Positions 34,912 through 44,763 of a stretch of DNA of 64,000 nt are shown in pieces. Made by a program: the position numbers and the translations under genes. Every line of letters starts with the position of its first letter. Positions within the stretch are counted from its first letter, which is position 1. A model generated the notes under the pieces. That model did no database searches, had not been told where the DNA came from, and saw only the letters and a list, made by a program, of their open reading frames with translations. The stretch lies in assembly GCA_027422505.1 (NCBI GenBank), contig JAPQWV010000124.1, positions 620,001 to 684,000 of the forward strand, given 5' to 3'. Source of the DNA: Craterostigma plantagineum (taxonomy: Eukaryota > Streptophyta > Magnoliopsida > Lamiales > Linderniaceae).

Positions 34912-35337
34912 ATGCTGCTCACCACTCCATTCCTCGGCGGCGCGCCGAACCTCCGCCTAACCCGACCCACCACCGATGCCCGCACGGCGCCACCGCCCCC
35001 GCCCACGACCCTCCCCGTCATCAAAGCGATGCGTTCGCTGCAGGGCAAAGTCGTCTGCTCGACCAACGACAAGACCGTCGCCGTCGAGGTCACGCGCCTG
35101 GCGCCGCACCCAAAGTACAAGCGGCGCGTGAGGAAGAAGAAGACGTACCAAGCGCACGACGAGCTCAATCAGTTCGAGGTGGGAGACATCGTACAGCTCG
35201 AGAAGTGCAGGCCCATCAGCAAGTCCAAGACGTTTCGGGCCGTGCCGGCGCCGGAAAGGCCCGGCCCGAAGAGCAAGGACGAGGCTGCCCCCCAAGAGAA
35301 GGAGCTTGGGATTCCCTTGGAGTCGCAGAGCGTTTGA
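34912..35337 (+). CDS. RPS17: 30S ribosomal protein S17, chloroplastic
   Basis: Nucleus-encoded plastid ribosomal protein uS17, a primary 16S rRNA-binding protein of the small subunit. A single exon encodes 141 residues. Residues 1 to about 40 form a Ser/Thr/Pro/Arg-rich transit peptide (MLLTTPFLGGAPNLRLTRPT). The S17 domain follows: LQGKVVCSTNDKTVAVEVTR, HPKYKRRVRKKKTYQAHDE and VGDIVQLEKCRPISKSKTF. The plant-specific C-terminal tail is Pro/Glu/Lys-rich. The start is the first in-frame ATG; an upstream GTG is not needed. Frame and family motifs are intact. Confidence 0.95.
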   Translation: MLLTTPFLGGAPNLRLTRPTTDARTAPPPPPTTLPVIKAMRSLQGKVVCSTNDKTVAVEVTRLAPHPKYKRRVRKKKTYQAHDELNQFEVGDIVQLEKCRPISKSKTFRAVPAPERPGPKSKDEAAPQEKELGIPLESQSV

Positions 35338-36624
35338 GGGTGTTTTTTCTTGCTTTTGAATTGAACTTGTGCTTTTAGTTTGGTTGTCGATGTTAAAAAT
35401 TGGAACTTTTTCTTGAAATTGCTATTGCAAGTTGGGTTATCGTGCGATCAATGTGGGATTCTTGCCGCTTTGTTCGATTTGGGCAATAAACCAACAGATA
35501 AATAGAACTATGGAATGTGAAAACATCTGCCCTGACGAACAAGAACAATAGAGAGCATACATATGTATGCTAATCAAAGGTTCATTCATAGGTCTCCTCA
35601 GTTCATTAGTCTTTACACTGCCATAATTTTGATATCCTCCTCGGAGAGCTGCTAAACTGTGTCTGAAATCCAATGGTAAGCAAAAATCCTACTTCCATGT
35701 TCCAATCTGTTCTTCTAGCTATTGGCGAGTTAGTTATGAATGCATGATTTTAATTTCTATGTTTAGTATGAGTTTGCTCATCAACGACATTCAAGCTCGT
35801 TATTAGTCGCAATGGCTGATATTCGTTTATTACATTGAATTTACCTTAGCTGCTGTTGAATAAGCCTCAGTAGTATACTAGCGGATAAGTTGCGAGGGAA
35901 TCTTTGCTCGTCGACGAGAAATTATACCACGAGGGAAAGACCCAAAAACCGAAGGACTAAAATAGAAATATATATGTTACAGTTTCAAGGTTGACTTTTC
36001 CACGATCCCATGTTTAATCAAAATATCATCACTGACATATAACTTGCAAGTATAACCAAAAAAGATCCACTAATCTCATATCTCCCCTTCACTCAAGGAA
36101 TCATCTGATCTGACACTCTCCAGCTTTTCATCCTCGGTAAGTTTTATTTTATTTCGGGTAATCATCAAGCTTCGGACATAACCACATTCACCTTACATTT
36201 ATGGGATTCAATCATGAATCACGATCAAGAATTTGTTCCTTTTTTCTCTTTTAATCTAAAACGCTTGCTCTTACTGGGATGTGAAAGAAACTGTTTCCTC
36301 TTGATGTGGGTATTTTTTTTTTCTTGTAATAAGTTGGTTGCTCATTCACCTTCTGCGTTTTATCCCATTTGTCAGAGCTTGCGTGGGTTAAGAGCAATGT
36401 TGATTGTTTGTACGGATTTACGTAAACGTGTGTTTTTTTTTTTTATTTTTCTTCCTTTTTTTTTTCTGGGGCTAATAAGAGAAGCGTTGGCAACTCTGAT
36501 GCTAATACTACTTATCTATGCCGATTGGCTATGAAGATTCACATTTTTCCCCTACTTTTTGCTGAAAAAAGGCTTCATTTGCTTTGAATCAATTGGTTTC
36601 GAATGCAGTGCTCTGCAGAAAATC
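35338..36624. other. Intergenic region and glucosylceramidase leader
   Basis: The 3' flank of RPS17 runs to about 36050. A probable leader exon ending CATCCTCG at 36136 and a leader intron 36137-36608 (GTAAGT to GCAG) lead to the coding exon at 36625. The open frame 35437-35673 (-) has no recognisable product. Confidence 0.5.
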
Positions 36625-39600
36625 ATGCCCGAGAATGGCGTCGTTTGGGTAGAAGACGAATCGACGATCCATGGAGGAGACGAGGTACATCATTTTATGC
36701 CCAAGAACAAATTGCAGTATCTGAATTTCTTTATACATCATTTGAGTTTCTTGTTCTTTGATTTTCAAGCTTTTTTCAGGTTAAAGTCAGTCATGGGATG
36801 CCTCCATCTCTGACTTGGAACCGAAAACTAGACACATTGGATAACCCCCTTTCCGAATTTGGTTTAAGAATGAAAGAGATAATCGCTATGGTACCGTTCT
36901 TAATTCCTTACTCACAGCCCCATTTGGCCCTTTTGTGTTAGTATAAACTATGGCTGAAAACGAGCCGAGCTGCTCGCGAGCTCGGTCAAAGCTCGGCTCG
37001 AGCTCGGTCAACGTCGAGCTCGAGCCGAGCTCGAGCCTCGACTTTTCACAATCGAGCCGAGCTCGAGCTTTCTGTATGTTGGCTCGATAGCTCGTCGAGC
37101 TTATCGAGCCCAATTTTTGTTTTTTTTAATGATATATATGTTTATTATTATTATAATAATTAAATATAATATATTATATATTTTTTATGACGAATCGAGC
37201 TTTTCGAGCCGAGCTCGAGCAGCTCGATGGTTTATCAAGCCGAGCTCGAGCCGAGCTCGAGCCACTTACACATAATCGAACCGAGCTCGAGCCGGGCCAT
37301 GCTCGGGCTCGGCTCGGCTTGTTTTCAGCCCTAGACTATAAACTTTGATTTGATGCCTTTTACTCTGATACGTTTCATGTAAAAACGTCTCTATTTCAAT
37401 TTCTCGCAGGCTCCGATAGGCCTAAGGCTGTGGCGCGAACTTCGTGTGAAAGACAAAAGCGTAAGTTTCTCCCTTGTTTTGATGCCTAACGTGAAGAGTT
37501 TGAACTCTCATTAGCTATTTGTTCTTTCAGGAGATGTTTGTCGATCCTTTTACGAAGCGTTACACGTCATCTTGCCATGGCGTTCCTCTAGGCGGAATTG
37601 GGTATATCCCATCTTTCTGTTTCGAAGTAGTTTCTCTGAATCGTAGTGCAATTTAATGATTTTGTGAAGATACTGAGAAGTTCATAAGGAACATTAACAA
37701 CCTCTATCTTTCAGGTTTATTGACGAATACCTATCCTTTTCAGACATGATATGATCGAAGAGTTCGTAACGTCTTTCTTACAGTGCAGGGAGCATTGGAA
37801 GAAGTTGCAAAGGTGAATTTATGCGCTGGCAGCTGTTTCCTAGGGTCTGTGAGGAGAAACCCGTCTTGGAAAACCAGTTTTCTGTAAGTTTTTGATCATC
37901 CATTTCTGATATCGGTCTGCAAATTCAATTACATGGGGAGTTGTCTCAGTTACTTTCGTTCTTCAGATATTTATCTCACGATCAAACGGCGAGAAGTTTG
38001 CGAGCGTTTTGTGCCCAAAGAACCCAAGAATTCCAAGGCAGGTGCAATTAATGATCTCTGTTTTCTGATATTCCTACTTTCCACCCTCAAGAGGGTAGGT
38101 TTACAATGAACGAAAAACTCGTCCCAGCTGGTGAAATATCGACGAATCACAGAAAAATCAAACAGAGAAGAAAGCAAATTTCCTTGTTTAAGCTTTTAAT
38201 TTCTTTCCCTAATTCACCCATTCCATCTGTAATTTGATTGGAATATCTCCAATATGTGAAACACAGTGATAGCTCTGCATCTGGGATAGGATCTTGGGAG
38301 TGGAATCTGAGAGGAAAAAATTCAACTTACCATGGTCTTTTCCCAAGGGCATGGACTGTATATGATGGTAATAATACCACCTTTGATCTTCTATCAAGCT
38401 CGATGATTCAGTTCATAGCTGTGATTATCTATCTTTTGTCTTAGGTGAGCCCGACCCAGAATTAAAGATCGTATGTCGACAGATATCTCCCTTCATTCCC
38501 CACAACTACAAGGAGAGCAGTTTCCCAGTGGCCGTCTTTACTTACACGGTAGGTACAAGATTTTCGACTTGAAGATTTCTAAAACCTGAGAATTGGTGGA
38601 TTCAACCTTAGTTTATGACGTTTCCTCTTGTCTGTATTCAGCTGTATAATTTGGGAAAGACGGAGGCTGATGTCACCTTGCTCTTTACCTGGGCGGTAAC
38701 TACATTTCTGATTATAAATCAAATGGCTCTACTCTACTTCATCATCAGCTCTGGCAAGAATTTGATTAGATTCTTACAAGAATTTCTTTTGGCTAACTAT
38801 CTGCTGCTCTGTAGAACTCCGTTGGTGGCAATTCAGGACTCTCTGGTCATCACTTCAATTCGAAATTCAGGTACATAGATATGCCTATGCAATATGTCAG
38901 ATTGCTTTTGCATGATATTGAGCTTAGTTACTCTCTACATATTGTACGAAAGTGTGATATGATCTACTACTCCATTTCAGGACAGAGGATAACATCGGTG
39001 GAGTTCTCTTGCACCACAGGTAAAGAGAACTATTCAAATTCTGAGAATTCAGTCACACAATGCAGTCTATCAATTTCCTTCATAACTCGAGACAAAAAAT
39101 ATCGATAAATATAACTACAGAAAATAATGCAGTGTATCTTTTTTTCTTAAGGACGGCAAAAGGGAATCCCTCGGTCACATTTGCTGTCGCAGCAGAAGAG
39201 AAGGACGGGGTCCACGTCTCCGTGTGCCCCTCCTTTATCGTATCTGGCGATTCTCAGGGCTTAACGGCAAGAGATATGTGGCATGAAATCAAGGAGGTAA
39301 GTAAGGCATTATAAAGTGCCTCCTAAGTAATGGCTATATAAGTAGCCTCACTATTTGAATTTTTGCCTAAGAAACACAATATCTCTTACCACACGGTAAT
39401 TTTTTTTCCTCATTAGCGAGGATCGTTCGATCACCTCAGTTCCGACGAAAAGTCAACCCCTTCTGAGCCCGGGTCAGTTATCGGGGCGGCCGTTGCAGCT
39501 TCCTTGACCGTCCCAGCTGGGTCGGTTCGAACTGCTACGTTCTCGCTGGCTTGGGCTTGCCCTGAAATAAACTTCCACGGTGGGAGAACATATCAAAGGT

Positions 39601-41160
39601 GAAAAATCAGTTTATTACTTAGCATTTCGCCAGCTTACTCGTTCTGCTTTTTGTTGCTGGCTGAGGCGTTCGAGTTCGTTTATGATCAGGCGCTACACAA
39701 AGTTCTACGGCGGCCAAAGCAATGTGGCGTCGAAAATTGCACGCGATGCTATAATCGGTAACCTCGATTATTGCTTATGTTCTATTTGTATAGCAATGAA
39801 CATTCTAAGGGTATACGTTCGTAAAAGAAAACTCTGTCGTCGACTCGTTTTCCCATCTTACTTCTATGTATAAAACAACACAAGAGCACAAGAAATGGGA
39901 GTCCGAAATTGAAGCATGGCAAAGACCTATCCTCGAAGACAAGAGGCTCCCTGAATGGTAAGGAGGTGTTCTAATCTTATGTTCTCCATACTTTTGTCAG
40001 ACTAATGAAATGGAGTGAGTTCCTTCAATAAAGAAAGAACACTTTCGAGCATCTTATATAAGGTCAAATCAAACGCAGGTACCCACCCACTCTGTTTAAC
40101 GAGCTTTACTATCTCAACTCAGGGGGAACTATTTGGACTGGTCAGTCACTCACTCTAAAAAGAATCTCCCAATTAAAAATCTATCGAATTTCACCTAATC
40201 CAAGTCTCTTTACTTACCCTTTCCTCAGACGGATCTCCGCCTGTCCACAGTTTAGTCGCCACCAAAAGACGCTTCTCCCTCGACAGGCTGAACTCAGATT
40301 TCAACACAAAAACCGAAAACAACCACAACAACAACACATCGTTGGACATACTCGAGAGAATGACCTCATTCCTCCAAGAAATCCATGCCCCCGCGACAAC
40401 CGCCGCGGCCCTGGGCACAAACCTCCTCCGACAAGGAGACGAAAACTTCGGGCAATTCCTCTACCTCGAGGGGACCGAATACCACATGTGCAACACCTAC
40501 GACGTCCACTTCTACGCCTCCTTCGCCCTCGCCATTCTCTTCCCCGAGATCGAACTGAGCGTACAGCGCGACTTTGCCGCCGCCGTAATGACCCACGACC
40601 CCACGAGGCATGCGCTTCTAATGAATGGGGCCCGTGTACAGAGAAAGGCGCTCGGCGCCGTCCCCCATGATATAGGGATGAGAGATCCGTGGTTCGAAAC
40701 AAACTTCTACAACCTCCACGACACGAATAGGTGGAAAGATTTGAATCCAAAGTTCGTCCTCCAAGTCTACAGAGACGTGGTCGTCACGGGCGACAAGGGC
40801 TTTGCTAAAGCTGTCTGGCCTTCGGTCTACGTTGCCATGGCTTACATGGAGCAGTTCGATAGGGACGGTGATGGGATGGTAGAGAACGAAGGGTTCCCCG
40901 ACCAGACTTACGACACTTGGGCTGTGTCGGGGGTGAGTGCCTACTGTGGTGGGCTTTGGGTTGCAGCCCTGCAAGCTGCTTCTGCGCTGGCTAGGGTCGT
41001 TGGGGATAAGGGCGCGGAGGGTTACTTTTGGTTCAGGTTCTTGAAGGCGAAGGGAGTTTATGAGAAGCTTTGGAACGGGTCTTACTTTGACTATGATGAT
41101 AGTGGGAGCAGCAACAGCTCTTCTATTCAGGCTGATCAGTTGGCTGGACAGTGGTATGAC

Positions 41161-41232
<72 letters not shown>

Positions 41233-41892
41233 ATGGATCCTTTAGGTATGCTCGAGCTTGTGGGCTTTCGCCCATAGTTGATGAAGAAAAGGCAAGAAAG
41301 GCGCTCGAGACGGTCTACAATTTCAATGTGTTGAAGGTGAAGGGTGGGAAGATAGGTGCGGCGAATGGGATGCTGCCAAGTGGAAAACCCGACTTGTGTA
41401 CGATGCAGTCGAGGGAGATATGGAGTGGTGTGACTTACGCTGTTGCGGCTGAGATGATCCATGAAGGCATGGTGGAGACGGCATTTAAGACTGCGGCTGG
41501 CGTGTATGAAGTAGCTTGGTCTGAGAATGGCCGAGGGTAAGTTTTGCTGTTATTTTCTCCAGTCGGTGTTCGTTTCTGCGATTAATCGTCTGGCCTTTTT
41601 CCTCCGTAGGTATGCTTTTCAGACGCCTGAAGCTTGGGATTTTGAAGGGAGGTACAGATCGATCACTTACATGCGCCCTTTGGCTATATGGGCGATGCAA
41701 TGGGCTCTAACGCAAAAGAAGGATAAGATTCCTTCGCAAGAGATGGAGCCTGAGGTTTGCAGAGAGGCTATAGCAAGAGAACATGCTGGTTTTTCAAAGG
41801 TTGCTAATTTCCTAAAGCTCCATGATGAACCCCAAGCGAGGAGCCTTTTCCAGGTTATATTCGATTGTACCTGTAGAAGGATGCTGAACTGA
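36625..41892 (+). CDS. Non-lysosomal glucosylceramidase (GBA2-type, glycoside hydrolase family 116)
   Basis: Hydrolyses glucosylceramide to glucose and ceramide; plant members act on membrane glucosylceramides with long acyl chains. Nineteen coding exons: 36625-36684, 36780-36890, 37410-37460, 37531-37601, 37784-37883, 37967-38037, 38267-38367, 38445-38548, 38642-38695, 38815-38870, 38981-39019, 39152-39296, 39417-39598, 39690-39757, 39885-39957, 40079-40140, 40229-41153, 41246-41536, 41610-41892. They sum to 2847 bp, 948 residues, in frame. Landmarks are [37 protein letters not shown] and [12 protein letters not shown] in the N-terminal domain. [20 protein letters not shown] carries the GH116 nucleophile Glu and [10 protein letters not shown] the acid/base Asp. 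Exon 6 needs a GC donor (AAG|GCAGGT). There is no signal peptide. Intron 2 holds a hAT-like MITE and intron 17 is mostly (CT)n. Confidence 0.93.
36949..37333. mobile_element. hAT-like MITE rich in GAGCCGAGCTCG
   Basis: The ends TATGGCTGAAAACGAGCCGA and the complement of TCGGCTTGTTTTCAGCCCTA are inverted repeats. The outer parts are GAGCTCGAGCCGAGC repeats around an AT-rich core. Near-repeats of TATAAAC lie on both sides. It sits wholly inside intron 2 of the glucosylceramidase gene. Confidence 0.7.
41164..41227. repeat. (CT)n microsatellite filling a short intron
   Basis: About 31 CT units make up two thirds of the 92-bp intron 41154-41245 of the glucosylceramidase gene and lie on the sense strand upstream of the acceptor. 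Confidence 0.93.
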
Positions 41893-42402
41893 AAGATGAG
41901 ACACAAAAGTGTGGTTTAGCGTACGTCCTCTATCGTTTGTATTTAGAAGGGATTTGGGGGAATCAACTGTACAAGTTCTGCGTGTCTTTATGAAACATGA
42001 TCATCAACAGATCACGGTGATAATATCGTTAAACTGAGATATTGTTGGTTCAGGTTTCTAGTATATGATTTGGACATCATCATGGAACCTGAATAGCCCT
42101 GCTGCTAGATAGAGATGGTGAAAAAGTACGATAACACAATACCCATGGAATACTCCTTAGGGGAAAAAGCTTCTCTAAAGTCATTAAAAAGCACATTGAA
42201 GAGTTTTGCTTTAGGCTATGTCACCTGACTCTTCCAATATTTCCAATAACGAATTCCTAAGACTGTTTACATTAAGGATTTTGAAGAGAGGCAAAACAGA
42301 ATAGAAACGTGACGAACAGAACAACGCGTGTACTATATATTGTTCTCAGACAGGAGAAACGAGCTTTAGGAATGCATACCTTTGTAAAAGACATCAACTG
42401 CA
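41893..42402. other. Convergent 3' flanks of glucosylceramidase and CMC2
   Basis: Non-coding sequence with likely 3' untranslated regions from both sides. Open frames at 42309-42594 (+) run antisense across CMC2 exon 3 and are not genes. Confidence 0.45.
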
Positions 42403-42922
42403 TCAGGCTTGGGCAAAGTTCTTGTCATTGTCGTTTTCCTTCCTGTATTCTCTCAATCTGTCTTTCAACTTTTTGCTCTCTTCGAAATTTGCCTTTCTCT
42501 TCACAGCTTTCTGCAGAGGGAAGCAGCCTCAGAGTATATATTACATACGATCAGCAATGACCAACATAATAAGATAAAGAGATGCATAGTTTGAACAGGC
42601 TCAAGCATACCTCTTGACGGAAACACCTATCGAGTTTAATCTTCAAATCCGTGCATTCTCCAAAAAATTTCCCAATCGGATGTTCGATATGACACTTTTG
42701 GAATTCTTCAATTATCTGCAAAATGTATAGCGTGTTGGGTTCCAATATATTTCATGAGAAACTAAGGCTACTTTTGCCATATATGCCTGATAAATATAAA
42801 TACAATGTTTGTTTCGCATTCGGAATACTTGCACCGACTTACAACGGTGGGAAAACATTATGCCTCAACATACTTACTTCAGCACACATTGGATGCCTGT
42901 GAATTGTCAGTGGAGGATGCAT
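42403..42922 (-). CDS. CMC2: COX assembly mitochondrial protein 2 homologue (twin CX9C)
   Basis: A small intermembrane-space protein of the Mia40-imported twin CX9C class, linked to cytochrome c oxidase assembly. Three exons, 42922-42878, 42715-42611 and 42510-42403, encode 85 residues. The N-terminus MHPPLTIHRHPMCAE is nearly invariant in the family. The first CX9C pair spans the exon 1/2 junction (C-AEIIEEFQK-C) and the second is C-TDLKIKLDR-C. The C-terminal tail is Lys/Glu-rich (KRKANFEESKKLKDRL). Both exon junctions are in phase 0. The ORFs long enough to notice here are mostly intron read-through; the gene is identified from its spliced form. Confidence 0.93.
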
Positions 42923-44763
42923 GTCTCTCCTTGCTTACTGTTACCCGATCAAGAAAACCTAACAAAACTGCAGAAGTAAATCTTTGATTAAACTTGAACT
43001 TTGTGTCCTATTATAGCTGATAACTTGAACTGACTGACTGCTGCTTGTTTCCAACCAATGTCTCAATTCCCTCTCTACTCAGCTACAAAGATCACATGAT
43101 ACATCTCATTCCATGAATTTTTCTCTATGTACTTAACCAGTAAGAGATCGATACAAATAACTAGCAAATGAAAATGGAACAGCCATGTTGACTCGTCTTC
43201 AGCTCATCTACAGGAACATTCCGTAAATTAGAACAAGCGTTTAGCTACAGATGCTATACGATTTACAGATAACCTAAAAGAGCTCAAACAAAGGAGCCGA
43301 TCAGGAAACAAACATCAAATCCAAACCAAACACAATGCGTTTCTAACTAATCGAAAAAATTGAAAAAAATTCATCTACAGGCACAGCAGTTTCGTATCTC
43401 ATAAACGAGCCAATAGCCATCCACAAGTGACACGCACGAGCAACGAAAGAAAGAGAAAACTCACTTGAGGGAGCAGGAAACAGAGAACAGGAGCAAAATC
43501 ACTTGAGAGAACCTCACAAACAGCTCTTCTTACGGGCACTGTTGGTAGAGAACAGAAGGTTCTAACTTCTATGTCGAGTAGATTGCCACGCCTCGCCTCG
43601 GCAACTCTGTTGTGGTGAATGAACGAACACGGCCCGACCCGACCAGCCCGAAATGTTATTTAATAACAATTTAGTAAGTTGTTACTTGTTAAATCGATAT
43701 TTTATAGTGCTAGGATAGGAGCACGTAGATCCATCAATTAAAATGAAATAAGATAATTATTAAATTAAAAGAAAAATCATTCACTACAGTATATTTTTAT
43801 ATTGTAATAGTTATCCTTCTATTTTTAGTAACTATTGTTTAATAACTAATAAATGCAATTATAAATTATATAGCACACTGGTATGAGTGTGTAAAGTAGA
43901 CTAGTAATAATAAAGCTATATGAATCATTCGTTTTTTCGAATCAAGCTATATTTCATATACCCAGAGCCAAATAAATTACTTTACACGGAGGGAGACCTC
44001 CTTTTCACTTTTTGTCCCACACCACAAATATTTGATAAGTGGCAAATCCAACAAGAATTTTTTATTTTGTTTATTAAAATTTTTTAACTACATATTCCAC
44101 TAAATCCTAAAATCATCACTTTTGTATTTCATTTATATGATATAATTAAATAAACATATCTAGTTTATTCTTTGTTTCGTTACAACCAAATTGATATTCA
44201 TATCTTATATTTTCCGTTCATAAGTATCATTTTATTTTGTATGTTCTAAATTGTAGGACAAAGGATGCGTGTTGAATTTACATTATGAGTTACTAATATT
44301 TTTTGCATACTCAATGCGTGTGCTATAATACATATCATATTAAATTTATTTTAATTTAAAATGTTTAGTAATTTTAAATTTAATTATATATATTTATAAG
44401 TATATAAAAATACTTATTAGTAAATTAAAGATAGAATAAAAAATTAGAGACAATTTTAGAGAAGGTTTATATATTAATAATTATTATTTCTGTAAAAGAA
44501 AATATGATTACTAATTGACAGACCAAATCAATTCAATTTACGACAACTTAATTAGGATATCATTATAATATATCAAATTAAAGAGTAAGAAAGAATATTA
44601 TTCAAAATAAAATAAATAAAAGAGTTAAAATTGTAACTACAATTTGAAAATACATAATGACACATACAGAACGCAGATCCTATCTTCTATCCATCCTTCA
44701 CCAGACTAAATGAAGTTTGTATATATTCAAATGCATCCATGTTATGTACATAAAATCTAATTC
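42923..44763. other. CMC2 upstream region and AT-rich repeat relics
   Basis: The stretch to about 43610 is CMC2 leader and promoter. A Helitron-like 3' end (GCACACTGGTATGAGTGTGTAAAGTAGACTAG|T) lies at about 43874-43906. A reverse-oriented Helitron-like 3' end starts near 44283 (ATATTTTTTGCATACTCAATGCGTGTGCT). Other sequence is AT-rich without genes. Confidence 0.5.

Noticed and set aside
34893..35378. 161-residue frame overlapping RPS17
   Set aside because: Shadow frame of the GC-rich RPS17 exon; the S17 motifs are in the other frame.
35437..35673. 78-residue minus-strand frame downstream of RPS17
   Set aside because: No family similarity that I can recognise and lies in probable 3' flank sequence.
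38041..38043. Canonical GT donor for glucosylceramidase exon 6
   Set aside because: It would join to TGA at the start of exon 7; the GC donor four bases earlier keeps the conserved frame.
40301..40974. Minus-strand frames opposite glucosylceramidase exon 17
   Set aside because: Antisense shadows of a long GC-rich coding exon.
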